Assembly (NCBI GenBank): GCA_023429995.1
Contig: JAEZCE010000003.1
Location: 1-21,434 of the forward strand
DNA: 21,434 nt
Source of the DNA: Bacillota bacterium
GTDB taxonomy: Bacteria > Bacillota > UBA4882 > UBA8346
Direction: 5' to 3'
How positions within the stretch are numbered: the stretch's first letter is position 1; each line of letters starts with the position of its first letter. Below the pieces are notes generated by a model, which did not search any database, was not told where the DNA came from, and worked only from the letters and a program-made list of their open reading frames with translations. Below are positions 1-6,567 of the stretch, in pieces. A program made the translations under genes and the position numbers.

Positions 1-1
1 T

Positions 2-136
2 AACGGCAAAAAAGTCCCCATGCTCCGCCTGTCCGGTCAGTGGCTGGAGCGGTGCGGTTTTAAACCCGGCTGCAACTATACAGTCAGTGAACTGCCAGGG
101 TGTTTGCTGTTGATGGTGGACAAAAATGAAAAGTGA
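2..136 (+). CDS. SymE-like toxin, 3' end only
   Basis: This is an open frame entering from the left edge, 44 residues plus TGA. Residues PMLRLSGQWLERCGF, followed by a short beta-rich tail, match the SymE toxin domain pattern (L-R-I/L-x-G-x-W-L-x-x-A-G-F). This is an AbrB-like fold known from the SOS-induced SymE of Escherichia coli, an RNA-targeting or nucleoid-affecting type I toxin. The domain ends with the protein, as in the family. The N-terminus, promoter and any antisense antitoxin RNA lie outside or partly outside the window. The highly folded DNA that follows (224-420) could be related, but nothing shows it. The family assignment rests on pattern only, and a general AbrB-like DNA-binding protein is the alternative. 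Confidence 0.6.
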   Translation, partial: NGKKVPMLRLSGQWLERCGFKPGCNYTVSELPGCLLLMVDKNEK

Positions 137-223
137 AACGGGTAAAGAGCGATGTTTTTTATTGGTGAGATATGTGCCTGGGAGCTTTTATTTAGACAGA
201 ATAATCAACAATCATAAGAACTT

Positions 224-279
224 CTGCCTTTAAGGAGGAAGGCAGGCACCGCTTCTTTACATGGATGTAAAATAGCGGT
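224..279 (+). other. Two adjacent hairpins in a folded intergenic stretch
   Basis: CTGCCTT (224-230) pairs with AAGGCAG (239-245) and leaves the perfect Shine-Dalgarno-like sequence TAAGGAGG in the loop. Directly after it, ACCGCT (248-253) and TTTACAT (256-262) pair with ATGTAAA (265-271) and AGCGGT (274-279), separated by a symmetric 2-base internal loop. No start codon follows the loop Shine-Dalgarno at a useful distance in a long frame. The stretch 137-552 has no supported gene apart from these folds and those at 365-420. It could be a small RNA, an attenuator or a REP-like mobile palindrome. Confidence 0.5.
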
Positions 280-364
280 TGCCCCCGGAAGCCTCATATA
301 ATTGCCAGACAGAAGGCCATGGATGGCGGCGACATTCAAAAACCCTGGATGAATAATAGGAGGA

Positions 365-420
365 CCGGAACCTAGGTTCCGGCGGCTTTTTGGTTACTTT
401 TTGGCCGCTCAAAAAGTGAC
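365..420 (+). repeat. Palindrome pair, possible terminator
   Basis: CCGGAACCTAGGTTCCGG (365-382) is a perfect 18-base palindrome followed by a T5 run at 387-391, so it could end transcripts coming from the SymE-like gene. Immediately afterwards ACTTTTTG (396-403) pairs with CAAAAAGT (410-417), and the pairing extends to 393-420 with one G-T pair. The CTTTTTGG/ACTTTTTGG wording resembles short dispersed palindromes seen in many genomes. The element is seen directly, but its function is inferred. Confidence 0.45.
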
Positions 421-552
421 TCAGCCGGTGAAATCCGTGGACAATAATAATCGGCATTCATTTATCAAGAAATTAAAGGCGAAAAAGGCTTAAATTTCAA
501 ACTTCGAACTTTGACCTTCACTCTTCAAACTTACCATAAGGAGGTATATCCC

Positions 553-654
553 ATGCTCACCGACAAAGACCCCGGCACCCAAAAATTCATTCCCGCCATT
601 TTTAAATCGAAAGTATCTACCGGCACTGATTTTAAAATCCGTTTCGTCGGTTAA
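553..654 (+). CDS. Possible 33-residue peptide
   Basis: ATG at 553 is preceded by an excellent ribosome binding site (AAGGAGG, about 8 bases upstream). The frame encodes 33 residues beginning MLTDKDPGTQKF and ending FKIRFVG, then TAA. No family is recognised. The peptide is hydrophilic with one basic patch and no signal or membrane segment. It sits in a spacer between a folded stretch and the DUF6809 gene. The good Shine-Dalgarno is the only argument for translation. It may instead be the decayed start of a longer gene. Confidence 0.3.
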   Translation: MLTDKDPGTQKFIPAIFKSKVSTGTDFKIRFVG

Positions 655-761
655 ATCCGTTAAATCCTGGTTCAGATAATGTTTTAGGCGATCATTAAAA
701 GCCCCCGAAACAGACCCGAATTTCTGAAGCCGGGAAAGGGGCTAGAAAGAAGGCATGTCCC

Positions 762-1043
762 ATGAAATCCATTCTGGAAGAATTATTTTACGGCCAGATC
801 TTCCCCTTCGAACGGATCGTTCCCCAAGATCCCGAGTATCGTCCCTTAAACCAAAAAAAATCCGATATCAAGCAAACGTTGCAAAAGAGGCTCCCGGCGG
901 AAGATTACAAGGCCCTGGAAGGGCTATTGGATTTGGATTGCGACTCCAGTGTGATGGAAGCTTACGCTTCCTTTGCATATGGTTTTAAGCTCGGCGCTCT
1001 GGTCATGCTGGAGGTGCTCGGCAATAACGGAGAGCTCAAGTAA
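762..1043 (+). CDS. DUF6809 family small protein
   Basis: The 93-residue protein has the layout recalled for DUF6809: an N-terminal MKSILEELFYGQIFPFERI block, a PEYRPLN motif, an amphipathic helix with lysines, and a C-terminal AYASFAYGFKLGALVMLEVL helix. The family is common in Firmicutes, often near phage or mobile genes, and has no known function. ATG 762 is chosen because AAGAAGG lies about 10 bases upstream and the protein then starts at the family's usual MKSILEEL. The overlapping frame starting at 755 is a shadow. The gene stands alone between non-coding repeats. The next small gene (1292) is in the same direction 250 bases on. Confidence 0.75.
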   Translation: MKSILEELFYGQIFPFERIVPQDPEYRPLNQKKSDIKQTLQKRLPAEDYKALEGLLDLDCDSSVMEAYASFAYGFKLGALVMLEVLGNNGELK

Positions 1044-1050
1044 GGCCCCT

Positions 1051-1213
1051 ATCTCTAAGGCTTACTCCAAGAAGCCGCTCTTCCCCCGCTACCGTTTGCT
1101 GGAGCATGGGAAGGAGCAGGACGGCAAAAACTAGACCAACACGAATCCCTCGCCCGTCGAAACGGGAGAGGGCCACTTCTCTGAATGGACAGGTTGGGTG
1201 AGGGCATAGACCG
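1051..1213. repeat. Dispersed repeat, copy 1 (other copy 2747-2918)
   Basis: This stretch shares ordered blocks with 2747-2918: ATCTCT..GGCTT.CTCCAAGAA, then CGCTACCGT, CCCTCGCCC, GGGAGAGGGCCACTTCTCT, and GGTGAGGGCATAGACCG. A hairpin sits inside it: CCCTC-g-CCCGT (1147-1157) pairs with ACGGG-a-GAGGG (1162-1172). In the other copy the same arms read CCCAT/ATGGG, so the pairing is kept while the bases differ. It is non-coding and lies between the DUF6809 gene and the next small gene. Confidence 0.7.
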
Positions 1214-1291
1214 ACTCACGAAATCACGGGAAAAGGAATCATATCCGCTAAAAAGGAAAAGGACTCACTAAATTTTAAGGAGGTTCATCTC

Positions 1292-1612
1292 ATGGCCGAC
1301 TTCGAATTTACCATTACCGAAAGCGATTCGCCGGTTGATTTGGAAGAGTATATCGACTATCTGATTATTGAACGCTGTAATGAAATCTATTACAAAATCA
1401 TCAGTCAAAATACCGAATATCAAAATCTTCAAGCGCAGATGAAGGAGTGCTTTCAAGAACTTCTCCAGGTATTGCCTGATCCGGTCCACCAGGAAATTGT
1501 GACAGAAAATTTATCGGGTATGATCGGAACACTGGAAATGTTGCTGCCGAAGATTATTTACAGGCAGATATTGAAAGATGGATTGGGCTTAAAGCAGTGG
1601 CTGGGAAGATGA
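1292..1612 (+). CDS. Small hypothetical protein, mostly helical
   Basis: The 106-residue protein begins MADFEFTITESDSPVDLEEY with a strong ribosome binding site AAGGAGGT about 8 bases upstream of ATG. After an acidic N-terminus, the rest is predicted helical by eye: IDYLIIERCNEIYYKII, then a glutamine-rich amphipathic stretch (residues about 40-65), then a C-terminal helix with the hydrophobic pattern of a helical bundle. There are no cysteine pairs, signal peptide or membrane helix. I do not recognise the family. It lies downstream of the DUF6809 gene in the same direction, separated by a repeat, and faces the Rpn gene tail to tail. Confidence 0.65.
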   Translation: MADFEFTITESDSPVDLEEYIDYLIIERCNEIYYKIISQNTEYQNLQAQMKECFQELLQVLPDPVHQEIVTENLSGMIGTLEMLLPKIIYRQILKDGLGLKQWLGR

Positions 1613-1657
1613 ATATTAGGTCCGACAGAACCCTATCATTATGCTCTAGAAGACTAC

Positions 1658-1696
1658 CTAATTACAAACCTTCGATCTACTATAAAGGTTAATTAG
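1658..1696. terminator. Hairpin between convergent genes
   Basis: CTAATT (1658-1663) and AACCTT (1667-1672) pair with AAGGTT (1685-1690) and AATTAG (1691-1696), with ACA bulged. The fold lies between the converging 106-residue gene and the Rpn gene and includes the Rpn stop codon. It is AT-rich without a clean T-run, so a role as a weak bidirectional terminator is inferred. Confidence 0.4.
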
Positions 1697-2585
1697 ATGA
1701 CTTTTTCTTTAATTGCTCAATTTGTTCCATAGCCAGTCCGGTAGCTGCGACAATATCTTGAATGCTCATACCCATGGATAATAAATTTTGGGCGGTTTCA
1801 ATTTTCCCCTTTAAAATACCCTCGACTTCACCTTCCGCCCGGCCTTCGGCATGGCCCTCCGCTTTAGCCCCTGTAATGCGTGTTACTTCATCATGAATCG
1901 CCATTTCTCGTGCTTCGTAGTACCGTTTTACTTCATCCAGGCTACCCAGACGCTCTAACAATTCCTCGGCTTTGGCGATAGCAGGATCGCTATTGATTGC
2001 CATTTGGCGTACCTCCTTCGGTGAATCTTCAATGAAAATCAGCCAACGATCTAAGGGTTTACTTAAATCGGGTCTCGCTTTTCGGAACTTCGGTAATTCC
2101 AGAAAATGAATCTCCAAGATATCCGTTAGTTTACATTCTTTATGAAAGTCTTCCCATAAATGAAAAACTGAATGATATTGCTCGACACCGATATAATTAA
2201 AATCCAAAATATTAATGGTAATGGTCTTTTTAAGTGATTGAAAAGGCTGGCCTTCCTTCAACGCGCGCATGTGCGCGAGTTCGCTAAAAAGTTTGGACCA
2301 ATAAAACAAGGTCCTTTGATCCATATTATATTGATTGATTAATTGTACTTCAATATTAAACTGTTCCCCGGTAATAGCTTTGGCCCGAATATCCAATACT
2401 CCCAACTTGTCATCAATATGGTCTTTTTTAAGCCGGGTATTCTCTATAATTTCGATATCCATCAGCCTTTTTTCCCCTGCTAATGCCAAGACGGCATTAA
2501 GAAAACTAATCAAGATTTCTTTGTGTTCATTTTGGCCAAAAATCTTCTGAAAGATGAAGTCATTTTTAACTTTCAGACGGTCCAA
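1689..2585 (-). CDS. Rpn family recombination-promoting nuclease / putative transposase
   Basis: The 298-residue protein matches the PD-(D/E)XK nuclease family transposase (PF12784 type). It starts with VKNDFIFQKIFG. The nuclease core shows D65 in GVLDIRA and E79-x-Q81 in FNIEVQL, followed by the TLFYWSKLF segment. Rpn proteins of E. coli are DNA endonucleases that promote RecA-independent recombination and can act as toxic effectors in phage defence. The C-terminus (residues about 238-262) has the low-complexity E-G repeat AEGHAEGRAEGEVEG, which is frequent in this family and prone to length change. It ends in a helix resembling a short HTH-like tail (GMSIQDIVAATGL). The start is TTG at 2585-2583, with GAAAGG upstream. 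It appears complete and stands alone with its own promoter. Confidence 0.88.
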   Translation of the reverse strand: MDRLKVKNDFIFQKIFGQNEHKEILISFLNAVLALAGEKRLMDIEIIENTRLKKDHIDDKLGVLDIRAKAITGEQFNIEVQLINQYNMDQRTLFYWSKLFSELAHMRALKEGQPFQSLKKTITINILDFNYIGVEQYHSVFHLWEDFHKECKLTDILEIHFLELPKFRKARPDLSKPLDRWLIFIEDSPKEVRQMAINSDPAIAKAEELLERLGSLDEVKRYYEAREMAIHDEVTRITGAKAEGHAEGRAEGEVEGILKGKIETAQNLLSMGMSIQDIVAATGLAMEQIEQLKKKSSN

Positions 2586-2634
2586 TTCGTCACACGCCTT
2601 TCTTGTTTGTCATATTTCTTATCTCTTTTTCCTA

Positions 2635-2662
2635 ATTATAACATTTTTTATTCTGGCTACAA
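2635..2662 (-). promoter_or_regulatory. Sigma-A type promoter of the Rpn gene
   Basis: On the minus strand TTGTAG (2662-2657) is followed after 16 bases by a perfect TATAAT (2640-2635). Transcription would start near 2628 and give a leader of about 40 bases before the TTG start of the nuclease gene. Confidence 0.6.
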
Positions 2663-2746
2663 AGGGTTTTAATTTAATGAATAAAGGCGCTCATCGGCAT
2701 TCATTGATGGGACTCCTGAAATTTCAACTTCCAGTAGGGCTCTCCC

Positions 2747-2918
2747 ATCTCTGCGGCTTGCTCCAAGAATCCGCCCTTCCCCTGCTACCGTATTCTGATC
2801 ATGGAAAATTTCAGAACAGCAAATAATAGGCAATCATCATCCCTCGCCCATAGCGTTTTTTGCGTGATGGGAGAGGGCCACTTCTCTGAATGAACCGATG
2901 GGGTGAGGGCATAGACCG
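2747..2918. repeat. Dispersed repeat, copy 2 (other copy 1051-1213)
   Basis: This is the second copy of the unit described at 1051-1213. The conserved hairpin is CCCTC-g-CCCAT (2841-2851) with ATGGG-a-GAGGG (2867-2877). Its loop is longer than in copy 1 and contains a T6 run. The rest of the gene-free stretch 2586-3177 holds the Rpn promoter at its left end and the promoter of the outer-membrane-type gene at its right end. I see no gene in it. Confidence 0.7.
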
Positions 2919-3029
2919 CCCAAAATTCCACCTTCTTTTCGAAAACTTCACAATCCGACTCCATCCAAACATATTATCATAATACGCAACATCATCACAG
3001 GGTCCAATTTCGACCTCTATATTTTGATG

Positions 3030-3058
3030 TTGATTTTGTTACATGAGGGTAATATAAT
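3030..3058 (+). promoter_or_regulatory. Sigma-A type promoter of the barrel gene
   Basis: TTGATT (3030-3035) and a perfect TATAAT (3053-3058) are separated by 17 bases. Transcription would start about 3065 and leave a leader of about 110 bases. The leader contains GGTCGAAAATTGACC (3093-3107, GGTC...GACC arms), and CAATTTCGACC upstream of the -35 box is nearly its reverse complement (GGTCGAAAATTG). The paired sites on both sides of the promoter could bind a repressor and loop DNA. Confidence 0.65.
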
Positions 3059-3177
3059 ATGAAAATGATGGCATTATCAAGCGCCATTACAATTGGTCGA
3101 AAATTGACCGATGTTTTATTCAGTAATCATAATTGTTTCTGCGATCATTACTTCAAGAATAGAAAAGGAGTCATTTA

Positions 3178-3942
3178 ATGAAGAAATTATGGATTCTACT
3201 CAGCGTTTTGGGGATGCTTTTTTCATTCGCAATGGTGGTTTCGGCGGCAACTGAAAACCAGGGTGTTTGGACCGTTTACGGCGATTTGGGGGTTTATGGA
3301 GCCAGTAATAATACCATCAAATCAGTTTTGCCGATTGAAGAAGATGTAGATTATGACGGAACATCAGGTTATTTGCTTGGCGCGGAATATGACTGGGGGC
3401 CATTTTTGGCGGTGGTGGAGTATACCGGAAACACTTTCGACGCACCCAGCGGTAAATCGGATTATCGCTCCAACACGACCTTAATCCGCGGTGGATATTA
3501 TTTTATCAACCAAGACAAGATTAAATTGAATGGGGTTTTGGGATATATGAAGCTTGATGTCGCCCACAAAGAATCAAGTCAAAAGGCCAATGATTTCACC
3601 AATGGCGGGGCGCTCATCGGCATCGACGGCACCTATAAGTTTACCGATAAGTTTTCCCTCAATGCTTCTTATGGCCTGACAGTAGGAGCGGATTGTTCCA
3701 GCGATGCTTTGGATGATCATTCGTTGATGCCTGCTGCCACAATTGACGATAAATCCAGCAGCCTTAATACATACCGGGTAAAAGGAATTTATCAATACAC
3801 TGAAAACATCAGCGCCTATCTGTCATACTCTTTTTTAGAATCCAAAATGAAATATTCCTACGACATGGCGGGTACGAAAATTAAAGTTGATGTCGACTCC
3901 GCCTGGTACGGCTGGGCGGTCGGGATGATTTATAAATTTTAA
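3178..3942 (+). CDS. Secreted outer-membrane-type beta-barrel protein
   Basis: The 254-residue protein has a classic signal peptide: MKK, a hydrophobic core at residues 4-20, and likely cleavage after VSA at residue 23. The mature part alternates aromatic/hydrophobic and polar residues in short strands separated by Asp/Ser/Gly-rich turns (e.g. GYLLGAEYDWGPFLAVVEY, AYLSYSFLESKMKYSYDM). It ends in a strand closing with YKF. A terminal Phe is the signal read by the BAM machinery in outer-membrane barrels. Length and pattern suggest an 8- to 10-strand barrel like OmpA or OmpW-type porins. Specific ligands are unknown. ATG is preceded by AAAAGGAG. The gene is monocistronic, with its own promoter and terminator. 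An outer-membrane protein next to Firmicute-type genes suggests a two-membrane cell. An alternative is an exported beta-rich surface protein. Confidence 0.78.
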   Translation: MKKLWILLSVLGMLFSFAMVVSAATENQGVWTVYGDLGVYGASNNTIKSVLPIEEDVDYDGTSGYLLGAEYDWGPFLAVVEYTGNTFDAPSGKSDYRSNTTLIRGGYYFINQDKIKLNGVLGYMKLDVAHKESSQKANDFTNGGALIGIDGTYKFTDKFSLNASYGLTVGADCSSDALDDHSLMPAATIDDKSSSLNTYRVKGIYQYTENISAYLSYSFLESKMKYSYDMAGTKIKVDVDSAWYGWAVGMIYKF

Positions 3943-3970
3943 AAGCACTCAAAAGATGATGATGAGTGAA

Positions 3971-3998
3971 AAAAACCGGCTATTGAAGCCGGTTTTTT
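3971..3998 (+). terminator. Intrinsic terminator after the barrel gene
   Basis: AAAAACCGGC (3971-3980) and GCCGGTTTTT (3988-3997) form a 10-bp stem with a 7-base loop (TATTGAA) running into a T6 tract. This is a textbook Rho-independent terminator. The A-rich 5' side makes it usable in both directions. Confidence 0.9.
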
Positions 3999-4062
3999 GA
4001 TTCAAATGGCAAAAATTGGATAAAAAACGGCTTTGAATTCTTTTTGGCGGGATAAGATTTGA

Positions 4063-4090
4063 TTGACATGAAAAAACTCTATGATATAAT
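4063..4090 (+). promoter_or_regulatory. Sigma-A promoter of rpmE
   Basis: Consensus TTGACA (4063-4068), a 16-base spacer and consensus TATAAT (4085-4090). Transcription should begin about 4097. This is close enough to the ATG at 4103 to argue that translation starts at the downstream TTG instead. Confidence 0.85.
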
Positions 4091-4129
4091 ATAAGAGTTA
4101 TTATGCAGAAGGTATGTGAGGTGACTGTT

Positions 4130-4330
4130 TTGAAAGAAGGAATTCATCCCCAGTATCATAAGGCGAAAGTGACATGCGCTTGTGGTGAAACATTTGAGAC
4201 CGGTTCTACCCAAAAGGAACTTCGGGTGGAAATTTGTTCCAAATGCCATCCCTTGTTCACCGGCAAACAGCGTGTAGTTGATAGCGGCGGACAAGTCGAG
4301 AAGTTCAGGAAACGTCTGGAGAAAAAATAA
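4130..4330 (+). CDS. rpmE: Ribosomal protein L31, zinc-binding type
   Basis: L31 of the large ribosomal subunit bridges the two subunits near the central protuberance. The protein shows the family layout KEGIHPQYHKAKVTCACG, ETGSTQKELRVEICSKCHP and TGKQRVVDSGG. Cys16, Cys18, Cys36 and Cys39 form the zinc site of the C-plus form, which is the zinc-replete variant that is replaced by a C-minus paralogue in zinc starvation in many bacteria. I chose TTG 4130 because GAGGTG lies 6-7 bases upstream, the length becomes 66 residues as usual for L31, and the ATG at 4103 would leave only about 6 bases of leader. It is monocistronic, with its own promoter and terminator. Confidence 0.95.
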   Translation: MKEGIHPQYHKAKVTCACGETFETGSTQKELRVEICSKCHPLFTGKQRVVDSGGQVEKFRKRLEKK

Positions 4331-4337
4331 GTTGGAC

Positions 4338-4363
4338 AAACAGAGCTTCGAGCTCTGTTTTCT
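4338..4363 (+). terminator. Intrinsic terminator after rpmE
   Basis: AAACAGAGCT pairs with AGCTCTGTTT around a TCG loop, continuing into TTTTCTCT. The short tight stem plus T-rich tail ends the rpmE message and separates it from the next gene. Confidence 0.88.
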
Positions 4364-4511
4364 CTATATGGGATTAAAATCGTAATCTGGTATTCCCTGG
4401 GCTATAGCGCCGGGGGTTATTGATCCGATCTATCGGCTCTGAGCCGGTGGGATTTATGGATGAGTATTGATTTTTGCCATGGGTTTGGATAAAAAATAGG
4501 AAGGTGACTGA

Positions 4512-5465
4512 ATGAAAAAGCAGCCCGATTTCCAGTATGGAGGGCAGGCCGTAATCGAAGGCGTCATGATGAGGGGACGCGATTACCTTGCTGTGGCGGT
4601 CCGTAAAAGCAATGGCGAAATCGTAATCAAAAAGGATCCGGTGGGAACCATCACCAAAAAATATCCCTGGCTGAAATGGCCTTTCATCCGGGGAGTCGTT
4701 TCTTTGTGCGAGTCTTTTGGAGTCGGAATGAGGGCTTTGCTGTTTTCAGCCGACCAATTCATGGAGGGCGAAGGGGAAGAGGAAACCAAATTATCTTCCT
4801 GGGAAACCACTTTGATGGTGGCGGTCGCCATCGCCATGTCGGTTTTACTGTTTGTGGTGCTCCCGTTGTTAGGCAGAATGCTGGTTAACCAGTTTATACC
4901 GGCCCAGAGTCACCTCTGGGGGAACCTGGTGGAGAGCGCTTTGAGAATGTTGATTTTGGTCGCCTATATCGCCGGAGTATCGGTGATGAAAGACATCCGG
5001 CGGGTTTTTGCATATCATGGAGCGGAACATAAAGTGATTAACACTTTTGAAGCCAAAGAGGATTTGACGGTTGAGAATGCCAGGAAACATACGACATTCC
5101 ATCCGCGTTGCGGAACCAGCTTTCTATTGTTTGTGGTGATTGTCAGCGCGGTCTTTTTTTCCTTTTTGAAATATGATACGATCTGGATGCGTTTTGCAAC
5201 CCGGATCTTGTTATTGCCGGTAGTGGCCGGGGTTTCCTATGAGATTATCAAATTTACCGGCAGACACCAAAATTTCTTTTTATGGCGCTGGTTGAGCCAG
5301 CCCGGTTTTTGGTTGCAAAAATTGACCACCCGGGAACCGGATGATCAGCAATTGGAAGTGGCCATCAATTCGTTGGTTGCCGTATTGCATGAAGAGGCGC
5401 CGGTTATTGTCGGCGGTAAAGTGTATGCCGCTGAGAAAGTTGAAATCGAAGCAGCTGCCACTTAA
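4512..5465 (+). CDS. DUF1385 family membrane protein (YqhQ-like)
   Basis: The 317-residue protein carries the hallmark motifs of DUF1385/YqhQ: GGQAVIEGVMMRG near the N-terminus, RGVVSLCESFGVGMRAL, YHGAEHKVINTFE, and ARKHTTFHPRCGTSFLLFV. Predicted membrane helices by eye lie at about residues 96-118, 143-160, 203-222 and 228-245. The conserved His, Glu and Cys in the HGAEHK and HPRCGTS motifs suggest a metal or catalytic site, but the function is unknown. In many Firmicutes it lies between rpmE and prfA exactly as here. ATG 4512 has AGGAAGGTGA upstream. A weak promoter (TTGATT 4467, TAAAAA 4490) may drive it, and it is 31 bases from prfA, so the two are probably co-transcribed. Confidence 0.9.
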   Translation: MKKQPDFQYGGQAVIEGVMMRGRDYLAVAVRKSNGEIVIKKDPVGTITKKYPWLKWPFIRGVVSLCESFGVGMRALLFSADQFMEGEGEEETKLSSWETTLMVAVAIAMSVLLFVVLPLLGRMLVNQFIPAQSHLWGNLVESALRMLILVAYIAGVSVMKDIRRVFAYHGAEHKVINTFEAKEDLTVENARKHTTFHPRCGTSFLLFVVIVSAVFFSFLKYDTIWMRFATRILLLPVVAGVSYEIIKFTGRHQNFFLWRWLSQPGFWLQKLTTREPDDQQLEVAINSLVAVLHEEAPVIVGGKVYAAEKVEIEAAAT

Positions 5466-5496
5466 TGGCTGGTAGCGATGATATTATGGAGATACT

Positions 5497-6567
5497 ATGT
5501 TAGATAAGTTGGCGTCCATTGAAGAAAAATATCGGGAATTAACCGAACAATTAAGCGATCCCGAAGTTATTGCCCAGCCTCCTTTGTTTCAGAAGTTGGC
5601 CAAGGCCAGCGCCGCCATAAGTGAATTGGCATCCACCTATCAGGAATATAAACGAGTGCACGAGGATATCCTTACCGCCTCTGAAATGATGAAAGAGGAA
5701 ACCGGCGCTGCGGCGGACCTTTTGTTTCAGGAAATGAAGCAGTTGGAAGCGGAAGAAGCCAAGCTTTTGGAACGGATCAAAATTTTGCTGCTCCCTAAAG
5801 ATCCCAACGATGATAAGAACGTCATCGTGGAAATCCGGGCCGGCACCGGTGGCGAGGAAGCGGCTTTATTTGCCGCCGACTTGTTCCGGATGTATACCCG
5901 TTATGGCGAAACCAAGGGTTGGCATATTGAGATTTTGAGTTCCAGCGAAGCGGATAGGGGCGGTTTTAAAGAAATTATTTTTACGGTTGAGGGCAACCGG
6001 GTGTACAGCCGGATGAAGTATGAGAGCGGCGTTCACCGGGTGCAAAGAGTCCCCGAGACGGAAGCAAACGGCAGGATTCATACTTCCGCCGCAACGGTAG
6101 CCGTATTGATTCAGGCCGAAGAGGTCGACGTGGATATTAACCCGAATGACCTGCGGGTCGATGTTTTCCGGGCCGGGGGCCATGGCGGACAGTGCGTCAA
6201 TACGACGGACTCGGCCGTCCGGATTACCCACTTACCTACCGGACTGGTGGTCATTTGCCAGGATGAAAAATCCCAATTGAAAAATAAAGAGAAAGCGATG
6301 AAAGTGCTACGGGCCAGGCTCTATGAAAAATTCAGCAGCGAGCAGCATGAAGAAATGGCGCAGGCCCGCAGGGATATGGTAGGCTCGGGGGACCGCAGCG
6401 AGCGGATACGCACCTATAATTTCCCCCAGAACCGTTTGACGGACCATCGCATCAACTTGACAGTATACCATTTGGATTCGAATATTGAAGGAAATCTGGA
6501 TGAGGTCATCGAGCCGCTGATTACCGCGGCCCAAGCCGAACTTTTAAAAAATGTCGACCAACAATAA
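5497..6567 (+). CDS. prfA: Peptide chain release factor 1
   Basis: RF1 recognises UAA and UAG stop codons and triggers peptide release at the ribosome. The 356-residue length is typical. The stop-codon reading motif is the PxT of RF1 (P186-E-T188 in RVPETEANGRIHTSAAT), not the SPF of RF2. The catalytic GGQ is at residues 230-232, in VDVFRAGGHGGQCVNTTDSA. The immediate context is unusual for the family: His229 stands before GGQ where Ala or Pro is common, Cys233 follows where His or Ser is common, and VLIQAEEV replaces the usual VLPEAEEV. The glutamine is the substrate of PrmC, encoded next with a 17-base overlap. The start is ATG with a weak Shine-Dalgarno (GGAG, 8 bases upstream). Confidence 0.97.
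   Translation: MLDKLASIEEKYRELTEQLSDPEVIAQPPLFQKLAKASAAISELASTYQEYKRVHEDILTASEMMKEETGAAADLLFQEMKQLEAEEAKLLERIKILLLPKDPNDDKNVIVEIRAGTGGEEAALFAADLFRMYTRYGETKGWHIEILSSSEADRGGFKEIIFTVEGNRVYSRMKYESGVHRVQRVPETEANGRIHTSAATVAVLIQAEEVDVDINPNDLRVDVFRAGGHGGQCVNTTDSAVRITHLPTGLVVICQDEKSQLKNKEKAMKVLRARLYEKFSSEQHEEMAQARRDMVGSGDRSERIRTYNFPQNRLTDHRINLTVYHLDSNIEGNLDEVIEPLITAAQAELLKNVDQQ

Noticed and set aside
257..457. 66-residue minus-strand open frame
   Set aside because: It is made up of the palindromes at 248-420; no family features.
755..988. 77-residue open frame overlapping the DUF6809 gene
   Set aside because: The sequence is out of frame with the recognised family and has low-quality composition; it is a shadow.
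2554..2826. 90-residue plus-strand open frame
   Set aside because: It runs opposite the Rpn start and promoter and into the dispersed repeat; no ribosome binding site.
4103..4129. ATG 4103 as the rpmE start
   Set aside because: It would leave almost no leader after the promoter and add nine residues absent from L31. TTG 4130 has a proper ribosome binding site.
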